NCBI GenBank assembly: GCA_004154925.1
Contig: QJNS01000019.1
Coordinates: 310,001-374,000, forward strand
Source: Monosporascus cannonballus
Lineage: Eukaryota; Ascomycota; Sordariomycetes; Xylariales
Direction: 5' to 3'
DNA: 64,000 nucleotides
Positions within the stretch are counted from its first letter, which is position 1, and each line of letters opens with the position of its first letter. Below the pieces are notes generated by a model, which saw only the letters and a program-made list of their open reading frames with translations, was not told the origin of the DNA and did no database searches. Shown piece by piece: positions 10,546 through 21,080 of the stretch. Position numbers and translations under genes: made by a program.

Positions 10546-13237
10546 ATGTCGCAGCCACACGGCGACGCTGAGCCCGCGGGCTATAGTGAAATTCGACCGG
10601 CGTTCTACATTGGACAACATGACTCGACGCGGACCGAGACGCTCACTGACTTGCAATATGGTCAAATCTTGAATAGCGGAGTAAGTTAACAACACCCCCC
10701 CCCTTCCCCCTTGCAACCATGTAGATATTCCTTATCCTGAGACATATTAGTTCAGCTTTGTCACAACGCCAATCACGAATCAATATTTCCATGACCGCAT
10801 CGTGGACCTTCTTGCCACGAGCCTGGCTGCTTTGAAGGAAGACGACGCCCCGGGGTTGCGCCCGGACCCTATTGTGCCTCCACTAACAACAGAGGATACG
10901 TCGCTATTCCCAGCATCATTCACCAGCGGGCTAGTCGCATACTCTAGCTCATGGATTGATCTGTGCTCTTCGAATCACGTCGTCGCCAGCATATCTCGGC
11001 AAGTTCTGAACCTGGAAGTCTCCTATGCCAACTTCTGCGGCGTAAGGAGCATCATAATTCCTGGACCCCGAGAAGACTCTGTCAAGGTTGGTCACGGCCA
11101 AGGCATTGCCCAGTATGCGAGAGCTATACAGGAGGCTTTCCTCCTAGGGACTCGGGTCAACCTGATCATTCATATCCCCATGTATCGTGAGCCTGGCCTT
11201 GAAGAACAGACAACCGTACTATCTGCTTCGGAGATTAGTGAGGAGAAGCCACGAGAGGAGCAAGAGATCGACCTCTTCAGCTCTTGGGATTCGTGGCATA
11301 CCATACGCTCAATATGTGAATACGACCAAAGACTCTACGTCGGTGAGTCGAGTCATTTTGCAATTCCTTCCATAGAGGATTATCCACCCCCGCCTCAAGT
11401 TTCCCCCGCCTTTTCCGGTGCTAACTAGTCACTGAGCTCTTCGAATTCCTCGGATGCTGCCGGAGAAGGAACTTCAGACAAGGTGGTTTTCCGAGCCTCT
11501 TCAGTACCTCACGTTTGGTCCGAGCGTGTTCCAAACCAACAAGGCCGGGCATCCTTCCTTGAGCCGACATCACCAAGATCTAATCGCTAAATATATGCGA
11601 CTAAAGCACGCGCCGTACTTCCTACTCTGTGATGTCGGGCCGGAGCCGGAGGCGGCCGAGGATGCTAGCGAGACTTTAAATCCTTCCTCGGCAGCAGACT
11701 TTCCAACCCTGGCGGAAGCGGCCGCTCAATCTGTTAGGGAAACCAAGCAGATGACCCTGGAGCACAATGCTTATGCCGCGTACCTCCGGCACCTCGAGAG
11801 ACTACAGGAGCCTCTCAGCTACCTGGAGCAGACGACCCTGACAAACTTCCAAGATTGGCTGCAGTCGCCCCTACAGCCCCTTTCGGACAACCTGGAGTCG
11901 GTCACGTACGAGGTATTCGAAGGCGACCCCGTCAAGTACTGGCAATACGAACAGGCCATTACCGAGGCTCTCAAGGACTGGGCCGAAGAGAAAAAGCCCA
12001 CCTCGAGCCCAGACGGGGTCGTCATCGCCGTCGCCGGTTCCGGCCGCGGTCCGCTTGTCACGCGCGCCCTGCGAGCGAGCGAGACGACGGGCGTGCCGGT
12101 GCGGGTCTGGGCCATCGAGAAGAACCCCAACGCGTACGTCTACCTGCTGCGGCAGAACCAGAAGGAGTGGGGCGGCCGCGTGACCGTCGTCAAGACGGAC
12201 ATGCGCGCGTGGAAGGGGCCGCTGGTCTCGGGGTCGCCCGACGAGGACCCCGTCTACGGCAAGGTCGACATCCTGGTGTCGGAGCTCCTGGGCTCGTTCG
12301 GCGACAACGAGCTCTCGCCCGAGTGCCTCGACGGGATCCAGCACGTGCTGGCGCCCGGGCGCGGCATCTCGATCCCGCGGTCGTACACGGCGCACGTGTC
12401 GCCGGTCGCGACGCCGCGCGTCTTCGCCGACGTGCGGCAGCGCGCCGAGGCCGACCCGGGCTCCAGGGCCTTCGACACGCCCTGGGTCGTGCAGCTGTAC
12501 GCTGTCGACTTCGTGGCGCAGCGCGTGCCCGACCGCGGCCGCTTCCAGCGCGCGTGGGGGTTCGCGCACCCGCTGCCGCCGGCCGCCGTCGCCGCGGCCG
12601 AGGCGCGCCGCCGGGGAGGCGTCGCGGGCGGCGGCGGCGGCAGCATGGCCGGCGGCGTCGGCGCCAACGACCACAACGCCCGCCACTGCCGCCTCACCTT
12701 CGTCTGCCGCGCGCGCGGCGTCGTCCACGGCCTCGCCGGCTACTTCGAGTCCGTGCTGTACGAGTCCGCCGACGGCGAGAGGAGCGTCGAGCTCAGCACC
12801 CTGCCCGACAACATCGGCCGCAAGAACAGGGACATGGTCTCCTGGTTTCCCATCTTCTTCCCGCTCAAGGTGAGTATCTTTTTCTTTTTCCGGTTTTGGC
12901 GACGTCCCCGTTTCTAGCCGCCTCCCTCTATGTGTGTGCGTGTGCGCGCGCGCGTGCCATGCTCGTTAGGGAGTGACGGACGGACGGACGGACGGACTGA
13001 CTGACTGACTGGCTGGCTGACTGGCTGGCTGGCTGACTGACTCTGTTTACTACGCAGCAACCCCTCTACGTCCCGCCTGACACGGAGCTCGAGGTCAGCA
13101 TGTGGCGGCAGACGGACGACAGCAAGGTCTGGTACGAGTGGATGGTCGAGGCGTACATGTGGGTCGGCCCGTCGCAGAGAGTCAAGGTGGGCGCTTCGGA
13201 TATGTGTAGCAGCAGAAAAGTAGCCTGCCTGATGTGA
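10546..13237 (+). CDS. skb1: Protein arginine N-methyltransferase PRMT5 (Skb1/Hsl7 family)
   Basis: Four exons: 10546-10680, 10751-11342, 11437-12869 and 13058-13237, giving 779 aa. PRMT5 makes symmetric dimethylarginine on Sm proteins, histones and cell-cycle regulators using S-adenosylmethionine. The N-terminal part is the TIM-barrel region. The central domain has the PRMT5 signature FSEPLQYLTFGPSVFQ, the SAM-binding VAGSGRGPLV (about residues 441-450) and the double-E loop SELLGSFGDNELSPECLDG with catalytic Glu525 and Glu534. The C-terminal beta-barrel contains SIPRSYTAHVSP and ends SSRKVACLM, as in orthologues. The start is the ATG at 10546, which leads into AFYIGQH before intron 1. A branch-site CTAAC lies before the third exon. 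A Gly/Ala/Arg-rich insertion (12570-12665) sits within the beta-barrel. The region is strongly GC-rich, which creates long false frames on both strands. Confidence 0.93.
12975..13041. repeat. Tetranucleotide microsatellite in PRMT5 intron 3
   Basis: Runs of GACG, then CTGA and CTGG, fill about 67 nt of the 188-nt intron between 12870 and 13057. Confidence 0.9.
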
Positions 13238-13601
13238 TCTGGCTGTCGGGTACGGGTGGGGGCAGCGCAACGAACACGGGATGGGGACAAAGAAAATATG
13301 GGGGATAGGAAAAGCAATTTTTTGTTTTGTGTGTATTTCCTCGCTAGATATCTGCAGCAGTCCCCTGGCTCGGGCCATCAAATATCATCCCGTCTATTTT
13401 GATGCTGCTGCTGCTGCTGATGCGTATGAATTTCCGCCGAAAGAATATCATGACCGGGACGCCTTTTCCCACTCAGAGTTGAATCTACCTTCTCCCACCT
13501 CCGTCTCCTTCTGCCTGCACTTATCTTCCCCTCCATCGCTTACTCAGGGGGTATTGTCATCGAAATCCGGTTACCCACAACGGGGGTAGCTGCCCGGATA
13601 A
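13238..13601. terminator. Convergent 3' spacer, PRMT5 and SmF
   Basis: The two genes face each other over 364 nt. Both transcript ends must fall here. It contains a short CTG run near 13401-13419. I see no canonical AATAAA. Confidence 0.5.
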
Positions 13602-14269
13602 CTAGTCTTTCATAGCGACGTCGCGATCTCCTTGATTCGCGCCCTTTATCCATAATACGTTATTGCATCTGGAGACATGTCCAAGTCTGTCAGTCGCTCG
13701 ATCACACATAAAATATATAACAGCAGACCATTGAAGCAAACCCCGACCACCCAACCTTCTCCCCCGTTCTTCCGGTATATGTGTAAAGCAAGCAAGCAAG
13801 CGAGCGAGCAAGCAAACAAGCCCTCTCTCTATAATTTCTCTGGGGTCTGAGGGAACAAGCATAATAAGAAAAGAACGCACCGGATCAGGATCTGGCCCAG
13901 GTCGCTCGTGAACTTCTGATCGATGAACTCTTGGGCGTTGGTGAGCTGAATGTTCATGTAGCTGTCGATGCTGACCAGCCGGCCCTTGTACTCGGTCTCG
14001 CCCCACTTGAGCCGCACCACGATGTCCTTGTTGACGAGATCCTGCAGCACTGTGAAGCGGCGACGCGAGTCAGCGGTATTCTCTCTTTTTTGGCCCCCGT
14101 CCTACCCGGGAATTGGCGGATGGGTTGGGTTCGGTCGGGATTTGGGGGGACGTACTGGGCCGCGGGTTGACGGGCACGAACTGCGATGCTGTCGTTAGCA
14201 GATTTCCTTTTATTTTCCTTCGTCTCTCTGTCCTTCAACATGCGAGGTGGGTAAGCGGCTTACACTCAT
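13602..14269 (-). CDS. SMX3: Small nuclear ribonucleoprotein SmF
   Basis: Four exons: 14269-14264 (ATGAGT only), 14180-14156, 14049-13881 and 13668-13602, giving 88 aa. SmF is one of the seven Sm proteins that form the ring around U1, U2, U4 and U5 snRNAs. Splicing rebuilds the N-terminus MSFVPVNPRPMLQDLVNKDI, an Sm1 motif with RLKWGETEYKGRLVSIDSYM and an Sm2 motif ILIRCNNVLWIKG, so the fold is complete. All joins keep phase (0, 1, 2). The first exon contributes only Met-Ser, and the ATG at 14269 was chosen because the next exon starts directly with FVPVNPRP. The neighbouring PRMT5 enzyme acts on other Sm proteins in animals; the adjacency here may be coincidence. Confidence 0.93.
13787..13820. 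repeat. AAGC/GAGC tetranucleotide run in SmF intron 3
   Basis: About eight imperfect copies of a 4-nt unit lie inside the 212-nt intron 13669-13880. Confidence 0.85.
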
Positions 14270-14874
14270 GATGTGTAGATTGTGCGCCCCGACTCTGCTC
14301 TGCTCTGCTCTCGGTGTGTTGTCGCGCGTCTTCTATACGCGACGTAGCAGGCTCTGTGTATGTGAATAACGCGGCTGGTAATTTTTGTGGCTACAGGCAA
14401 GGCGAGGAAGAGGGAGCTTGGGGGCAGCCTTGAGCCTTTTAGAGCTTTCAGGTACATGTCGTAGGTACGTACTTCGTACCGTAGACAGTAGAGCGGGGTC
14501 ACTCATTAGCGGTTGCAGCTCGAACAATTGCCCCACTATATTTGACATCTCAATTACACAAGCTCTTGAACTTGACAATCTTGGACGTAACAACAGAAGA
14601 AGTCTTGTAGACTCAGATAAGGGTTTGAATATAATCAGAGGCGCGAGGGTTCGTCGCATCGTCACCGTCCAATACGGCACACACCTTCCGCTGAAAGGCT
14701 CAGCAAAGAGGTGGGTATCAACCTACTTGTCAGGGCTCTAAACGCCGATGACTAGAAAGACCTCTGCGGAGTACAGGATATAAGTCTAAGGATTGAGATT
14801 CAACATACCGCTTGTTAAACGAACTCTGGGACCAATCATTGTCATCATCTGCTGAGAAGGTGGCTAGGCTGCCT
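14270..14874. promoter_or_regulatory. Spacer between SmF start and CZIB-like gene end
   Basis: This 605-nt stretch is expected to hold the SmF promoter and the 3' end of the DUF866 gene. A CT-rich run TCTGCTCTGCTCTGCTCTC lies just upstream of the SmF start (about 14287-14310), as is common at fungal promoters. Overlapping frames at 14333-14741 on both strands have no recognisable product. Confidence 0.5.
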
Positions 14875-15616
14875 TCAAGTACGCTTGATTTCCCACTTTA
14901 GGTCCTTGATACTGACCTCTTCGCCAGCCTTCTCATCATAGTCGAACCACTCTCCCTCCGGTAGGCAGTCGATGCCTTCAAACTTGGTACCAGAGTCGAT
15001 GCCGTCTGCCAACCATTCCCCCTAAGCGGTGACGGTGTAATTAGCTGTCAACCCGCCCGATTCATAGCTTAACAGTAGTAGCTCACCTCCGGAGAGAAGG
15101 CTGTAAACTCTAAGCCTCTGCAGTCGAACTCAATGATAGTCTGTGGCTTCGGTGGTTCTGTCCGTTCAAATGGTTTGGGCGCCATTTTGATCGAAGCAGA
15201 CGATTCGCGCTGGTATTCGTATTAAAGAGGGCATAAGCAGTAAGCAAAGAGTTACGGTACTCGAAGCCCTTTGACTAACCTTGCAGTTCTTGCATTTCCA
15301 TACAAAGTTGGCCTCGCCCCTGCTCCCGCTTAATTCATTGGTTTCCTGAAATGTTTGTTAGTATATAAGTAGCTGTGACAGCAGACGCTCGAGTCCGGGG
15401 TTCGTACAAATCTGCTCACGGAAATCGGATTCCCGTGAGTCTCTCGGCATGATGTGCATTGGACCGTGAAGGTATACCAGAAGGGGGTCTCAGCAGTATC
15501 CCGAGGCCGAAGGTTTGTGACCCTAGCAATCCATGTTAACGGTAGGTCCCAGGGCACGCAAAACACTTCTACATCACCTACCCGTTCAATTCAGCAGTAA
15601 GAACCAGCGCAAACAT
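14875..15616 (-). CDS. DUF866/UPF0587 CXXC zinc-binding protein (CZIB, yeast YCR090C family)
   Basis: Five exons: 15616-15582, 15522-15408, 15345-15280, 15209-15087 and 15021-14875, giving 161 aa, the usual family length. The protein is small and probably cytosolic, and it binds one zinc through two CXXC pairs; its cellular role is poorly defined. The sequence shows ELNGVTNLRPRDTAE, then CTSC in exon 2 and CKNC in exon 3, GSRGEANFVWKCKNC, the family stretch IIEFDCRGLEFTAFSPEG, and FDYDEKAGEEVSIKDLKWE near the end. Both zinc motifs are intact. All four introns are short GT..AG introns and every phase agrees. The start ATG at 15616 opens MFALVLTAELNG, close to family N-termini. It is head-to-head with the PPR-like gene. 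Confidence 0.92.
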
Positions 15617-15996
15617 ATTGAAGAGTTCTCATTAAAGCTTGCTAGCACATCATAGGCCTCGAATATCAGGACAGGATGGATATGACCCCACATGTATCGA
15701 ACATATCAGCATCGACTTCAAGATACAGTACCGGGGCCTTTGGATGTGGGGCAGGTCGGAAAGACGAAAGTGGGGGGCTGTAAAAGCTCGGACCATTCCA
15801 GGTTGCTTGCTTCACCTGGAACGTCATGGAGCCGAAGTCGTTCCATTCACTGACTGAACAATTGACGTAAAGTCTTCCAAACCCACCATTTGCTTACATG
15901 CTTCACCAAGCCCCGGGCCCTGGACGACATGCGCCGACAATGACCAATTGAGCACATCTGTTGATCCAATCGACATGCCTACAGCCAGGCGTGGCC
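15617..15996. promoter_or_regulatory. Short bidirectional promoter region
   Basis: 380 nt separate the divergent CZIB-like and PPR-like start codons. No TATA box is obvious. The 72-codon plus frame at 15639-15857 is not supported. Confidence 0.5.
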
Positions 15997-18558
15997 ATGC
16001 ATGCAATGTGGCCACGGGCTGCTCAAGTGCAGTCGTCCTGCCGCTGCAGACTCTGCTCGTGTGCAGCAAATACCCTGGTACGCCGCTCCACGACTGCCGC
16101 GCCGCGACGAAGAGTTAGTCCCGCCGATATCTTTACTGCATGCTATACGACTATACTTGGCACGGCGACCATTATCGATGCCCACCGGAAGGATGCGAAG
16201 AGGAAAGAGCTTGATGACAAGCTCGAGAAGGCAAAGGCAGCACTCAGCACCGTGGCTATTCAAGGGGGCGCTTCGAGCCAACAACCCCAGGAGAACGGCG
16301 GGGCCTCCGGCTCTGTCTCTAACAGACGAAACAAGCGCCCAGTCGCTAGGAGAAAGAATGAGAAAAACACGAGTCCTCTCTTACGAGAGTTGGCTTCCAT
16401 GTGTGAGATTACCCGAAGCCCATCTGGTCGTTCGTCATGGATGCAGGACCAGCTTCATTGGGTAAAAGTTGAAGCCACAATCGCCGCGGAAGAGAATGAT
16501 CCGGAATGTGTTCTTCGAGAACCCAAGTCGGCGAAGCAACTGGGAAAGACGACAAATACCATCTTGCGGTTGGTCGATGGTTTACTCGGGCAACATCATA
16601 TCCACTACGGTGGTGCAGGCCGCGACCATGGAGGAGCCGGTAGACAGCTCACCAAGGCGGAGGAGGACGTCTTAAGGGAGCTCGAGGAGATTCGGACAGG
16701 GAACTATTATCCCAGCTACGAGCAACCGACGTCAAATCCCGAAAAAGCCAAAAGTATACGATCGCTTCTGAACGACTCCCTACGGCGCATTTTCAACCAG
16801 GCATCCAGCTCCACCGAGATTGTAGGCAGGATTTGTTGCAACTTGTTAACTTCGAGTTACCCGCCCACCATTCACACTTACAACGCCCTCATTGCTGGCT
16901 TCAACCGTATCCTGCGGCCCGACCTTGCCCAAGTCGTTATTGACTCGTATATCCACCAGACGGCTTGGCCTGCGACCCAGCAGACGATGGTCTGCCTCTT
17001 AGATCACTATCGCGGAAACAGTGATATGAGAGGTCTCCGTGATGTCATTGCGCGAATGAGAGGTGTCAGAGACACTGGTCTACATTTCTGCATTATCCCT
17101 AAAGACAAGGTGTACTCTCAGGATTGGCTAGCATGGGCTTCGGTGCACTGCGCTAGTCGCAAGAATGCTTTCGTTGAACGAGCTCACAGGGGCAGCGAAG
17201 TTTTCGATAGTATTATAAGGGGATGGCTACACCATGGAAATGTGTCCGCTGCGAGTATGATATTTGTTGCATGCGTGCGCCATGGGAGCTGGATCCCTAT
17301 CCAGACTCTTCATCGGTTGTTCACGGCTTGCTTGGCCGCTGTCGACCACTCTACGGCACGCCAGATGATGAAAGGTATCATTAAGCATCTGCGGAATTTC
17401 ATCCTCCTGATCGACCGCACTCTCCGGCAGTCGACAGCGGCTATGTCTCTCAAAATAATCGACAGCCTCTCCAAGGTGATCCATATATGCGGCTTACCAC
17501 TACACAGTGCCTCCGACGTCGTTGGCGATGCTTATGCGAGATCCATCGAACGCCTCCAGTACCTTGTGAGCACCATGAAGATACAGCTTGAGCTACGTGC
17601 CACGGCTAGGCTATCCTCGAAGGTGTCGGACACCATTAAATCTACTGGACCCTTGCTTACCCGTCTCGATGCTGCTATCAAGATCATAGACGCAAGTCAC
17701 TGGGACCGGAAAGCGTTCCAGAGTTATGACACGGTCGCCAGATTGCTCTCAATCGACAAACGGTATCAAGACCTGGAAAGGAAAGGAAAGGTTCTAGCGA
17801 ATCAAGCAAAGGCGATAGTGATCAAGATGGCGACTGGCCTCGATTTCGGCTCCGATTTTCTTCTTGCTTCGGAACGCCATGAAAACCCTCGTCAACAAGA
17901 TCGCTGTCTAGCCGTAGCCAACGCCCTCGAGCGCTTGCAGCCGGATGCGGATCAACTAACACAAAGCTGTATTAAGGCCCAGCTTATTCAAAACGTACCC
18001 AACCCGCACCTTGCAAGGAGGCTCAGACTAGCTGGACGGTGGGAGGGCATGTCCCCGAAGGTGCTCACAAGCTTCTACACGCCCGGCGCAGTTGCCTTCC
18101 CCCGGCCGCAGAACTCCGAATATAGCTCTTCTATCAGGAAAGTGGAGAGAGGGCTTACGGATACAGAGGATTTTGTCAGGGCCCTGCTCTTCTCATATTT
18201 GGGCCAAGAGAGGCAGAAACGGCTGAGGTATCTATATCCGCACTGGTATGCAATGCCACTGGAGCCACTTGTTGACTACCACCTGCGGAGACAACCCCGT
18301 GCCCCTAAAACTTGGACGAAACAACGGGCGGAGCAGGATGTCGAAACAGAGAAACACAACGAAAATCTCCTCGCACAGCCAACTCGAGTTATCGAAGGGT
18401 TGACCGACGACAGCCGAGCGCTTGTACAAAGCGCGATTGGACATAGGGAAATCGACCGACAGTTAACTCTTACTGGACCGGTCGAGGTGACGCGTCTTCC
18501 GGATCGGCATCTACGAGCGGAGGGGGATTCAGCGCTGCGCTTGGCTGCAAGAGGGTAA
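15997..18558 (+). CDS. PPR-like protein, probably mitochondrial
   Basis: A single long exon encodes about 853 aa. The open frame runs back to 15961 but only with non-ATG codons, so I take the first ATG in frame, 15997 (16006 is also possible). The N-terminus is rich in Arg, Ser, Cys and Ala with few acidic residues, resembling a mitochondrial presequence. It is followed by DIFTACYTTILGTATIIDA and a charged coiled-coil-like stretch. Around residues 275-350 helical repeats such as TIHTYNALIAGFNRI and TMVCLLDHYRGNSDMRGL resemble pentatricopeptide repeats, which bind organellar RNA. The remaining helices are too diverged to count. Length and layout fit the large fungal PPR-like proteins used in mitochondrial RNA processing or translation; the exact role is inference. 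No intron is needed. Confidence 0.72.
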   Translation: MHAMWPRAAQVQSSCRCRLCSCAANTLVRRSTTAAPRRRVSPADIFTACYTTILGTATIIDAHRKDAKRKELDDKLEKAKAALSTVAIQGGASSQQPQENGGASGSVSNRRNKRPVARRKNEKNTSPLLRELASMCEITRSPSGRSSWMQDQLHWVKVEATIAAEENDPECVLREPKSAKQLGKTTNTILRLVDGLLGQHHIHYGGAGRDHGGAGRQLTKAEEDVLRELEEIRTGNYYPSYEQPTSNPEKAKSIRSLLNDSLRRIFNQASSSTEIVGRICCNLLTSSYPPTIHTYNALIAGFNRILRPDLAQVVIDSYIHQTAWPATQQTMVCLLDHYRGNSDMRGLRDVIARMRGVRDTGLHFCIIPKDKVYSQDWLAWASVHCASRKNAFVERAHRGSEVFDSIIRGWLHHGNVSAASMIFVACVRHGSWIPIQTLHRLFTACLAAVDHSTARQMMKGIIKHLRNFILLIDRTLRQSTAAMSLKIIDSLSKVIHICGLPLHSASDVVGDAYARSIERLQYLVSTMKIQLELRATARLSSKVSDTIKSTGPLLTRLDAAIKIIDASHWDRKAFQSYDTVARLLSIDKRYQDLERKGKVLANQAKAIVIKMATGLDFGSDFLLASERHENPRQQDRCLAVANALERLQPDADQLTQSCIKAQLIQNVPNPHLARRLRLAGRWEGMSPKVLTSFYTPGAVAFPRPQNSEYSSSIRKVERGLTDTEDFVRALLFSYLGQERQKRLRYLYPHWYAMPLEPLVDYHLRRQPRAPKTWTKQRAEQDVETEKHNENLLAQPTRVIEGLTDDSRALVQSAIGHREIDRQLTLTGPVEVTRLPDRHLRAEGDSALRLAARG

Positions 18559-19031
18559 AAGCCGGGTGTCAAGTACAGTAGTATAGTACTCGGACCCAAA
18601 CGCTCTTCCAAGGACTTGTATAAACGCGCACATAGACATGTTAAACCCCGGCAACAGTTGAGGTCTTGTATATAAGATGACGCATATGATATGATTGAAC
18701 CATGATTATCCTATAATACCTATGTAAGACTTGTCAACTTCGCGTGCGACAGTTCACTGGCTGCATCAGAGCGAGGCTTGGGTGAACACAGCTTCGGTTC
18801 GGGGCGTGGAGCGTTCATGGTGGTGTTAAAGTTGTGGCGTAAATGCGTACCTAGTAGTACCTACTGCTTTCTTTCAACATGAGGTATCCGAAAATATACG
18901 GTGATAAAATTTCCGAGGAATAAAATCCCCTATTCGAACAAGACTTACATATCTGTATATTTTACAACTAAGTTGTTTCCCCTTCTAAATGCTGGTGAGT
19001 GCCCAAGTGTATAGAGCTCCTTCATCGGGTT

Positions 19032-19453
19032 CTAGCTCGGAGGGAGGAGAGAAAAGCTCCCGGGGAGCTCAGCCACATCTTTATTAAAATTAGACGGCCC
19101 AAGCGTCGGAAAAATTATAATGTCTAGTAAGAGAAATGTGCTGAACAAATGCTACATAGTTAATAATAAAGAAATTTTTTATTTTTAATTTTTTTAAAAA
19201 AAAATTGCTAAGCATATATTACGTAATTGTTATACATTTAATAGTATATTTTTTAATGTATTTGTTAAGCATATATTACGTAGTTGTTATATAGTTAATA
19301 ATAAATTTTTTTTACCTATGTTTGATAAGCAATTGCGATGTATCGGATTAATTTTTAAAAAATAAGCTTGGCGTTTTGTACTTCCTCCGAGCTTGCTGCT
19401 GCACCACGTTCGTTTTACTCCCCCGAAACTCTCCTCTACTCCCTCCGAGCTAG
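19032..19453. mobile_element. AT-rich MITE-like element with imperfect terminal inverted repeats
   Basis: The left end (19032-19066) and the reverse complement of the right end (19418-19453) both start CTAGCTCGGAGGGAG, 15 matching bases, then continue with interrupted similarity over about 35 bp. The interior is very AT-rich, unlike the GC-balanced flanks. It carries an internal direct repeat (19205-19244 and 19262-19302) that shares AAGCATATATTACGTA. It has no coding capacity, so it would be non-autonomous. I cannot see a clear target-site duplication. Confidence 0.6.
19205..19302. repeat. Internal 57-bp-spaced direct repeat
   Basis: Two AT-rich copies, starting near 19205 and 19262, share about 35 of 40 positions around AAGCATATATTACGTA and a following TTGTTATA. 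Confidence 0.75.
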
Positions 19454-19683
19454 GTAACCTTATATTGGTTGTGCTGTTGACGACTAACAGATAATTAAAA
19501 ACAGGTAGATTTCCACACAAATCTTACGGGAGTCTACACACTATCCCGTAATGGAAACGCGTGGGGCAGTGGAGGTAGCAGGTTAACTAAGGATACTTAC
19601 TACCCCTGTGGGTCGTAAACGACACTGACATCTTGGCACAGTGTCCTTCCTCCACACGTGGTCTAGGTATGTATGTATGGTAT

Positions 19684-19864
19684 GTATCCGACGGACCACG
19701 AAATGGCAGCACCTCCAACAATTCTCAGTAACTGCCGACTGACGCGTTACCTTAGGAGGGAAGTCGGAGCGGGCTGAGGCATTCTTATTGGTGTTGTTAT
19801 GACATTAGTTAGAGTTTGGGCCATAATTGTTAGAGCTGCTGCCATTTCGCCGTCGGTCGGATAC
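19684..19864. mobile_element. Short MITE-like element with ~40-bp inverted repeats
   Basis: The left arm (19684-19722) and the reverse complement of the right arm (about 19826-19864) both begin GTATCCGAC and share CGAAATGGCAGCA followed by CTC/CTCT and AACAATT. The whole unit is about 181 bp. No coding capacity. The target duplication is unclear because the left flank is a GTAT microsatellite. Confidence 0.65.
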
Positions 19865-21080
19865 TCCGTACTGCGGTGCAGGATTTCCTTGTACCGTCCA
19901 CAACTTGCCCTGTCATACGGCCGTCAACCCCGTGAATCTGCATCCGTAACAGCCGTACCAAAAAAGCCACCTTGGTAATCGATGCCATCGTCGAATCAGT
20001 GGCATTCAGCTAGCCGGCCGGCTGCGTCGCGGTCCAGTGCCGATGCAGCCCGGGGACGGCGCAGCAGCACCATACCCCAGACTACCTAAGTAGTACAGTG
20101 CTAATCAATCAGGGGGCACAGAGCGATGCCATACGATGCGTTTGCTATTATTAGGCTTGTCCCAAGTGACCAATCAGATACCTGCATTCCAACCACGACT
20201 GAATGTCCTCGAGAATGACTGGCTCTCGAGGTACTGACTCGAGTCTCTTCAGTCTGTTCCTGCCTTCTTCGTACAGAAAGGATAGATCCGTGCAGTTGAT
20301 AAGGAGGATAAGGAGGAGTAGAGGCGACCTAACGAACGGTAAGAGCTTAGTTCAGTTGCGATAGAACCCCTGCCCGAGCTTGGAGTGCTAGCTTCAGGGC
20401 CCCTCCCAGATTATGGGGCTAAGTATCCACATGTGAAGACCCTTGAAATCCCTTGGTTCCTTGATTGCATCACACCTGAGGGAGGAGAGCAAGGAGAGCA
20501 AGGAAGAAGGGGAAACCGGAAAAGCAGATCTCTCTCTCCCCTCCTTCTCCAGCGCCACAACTTTATATTGCGATCAAAATATAACACTTATAGAGATACC
20601 ACCGGTTCGCCTTAGAGCATCATTGGGACTCTTACTCTCTGCATATTGTCTCCACGCAAAATAGTTCAATGGCGCGAGCGCTCTGTCCGTGTGAACGACC
20701 CATTGATCCCACTGGTTTATCTTAGGTACAGTAGACCCTTCTGGGTTCTATCCCTTGTTCCATGGTCACACGCCTCGACGAGCCTCATTTACCGAGCCTC
20801 CTGTTATTCCAGACCGCCATGCTAATAACGGAATAGAGCTGCATTCTTCGTGTCCTTACTGTTACTCTCTCTTCCCACTTATCGCGGATTCCACCTAGAC
20901 AGCAGGCGAAATCCAGTTGATTCAATCTGCTTTAGCCCTCCCTGCATTCGACATGCGTACAGAATATCTGCTCTTGTTCTCCGTGGAAGATTAATAGACG
21001 CAGACGCTAGACCCCCGTATATACACTGGAAAGAGAAGTGTCACACGCTCCCAAAGCATTTGTATTCGGCCGAGGACAGC

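Larger units (their letters stand above)
18559..21080. other. Intergenic region with two MITE-like elements
   Basis: About 2.5 kb without a gene. It contains an AT-rich inverted-repeat element (19032-19453), a second shorter inverted-repeat element (19684-19864) and short palindromes of CTCGAG type near 20205-20240. Open frames at 20385-20664 and 20850-21101 have no recognisable product; the latter runs antiphase into the GDE1 start. Confidence 0.6.

Noticed and set aside
11855..12976. 373-codon plus frame and 285-codon minus frame inside the PRMT5 gene
   Set aside because: Both are Arg/Ala/Gly-rich shadows created by high third-position GC in the true PRMT5 reading; the true frame has all family motifs.
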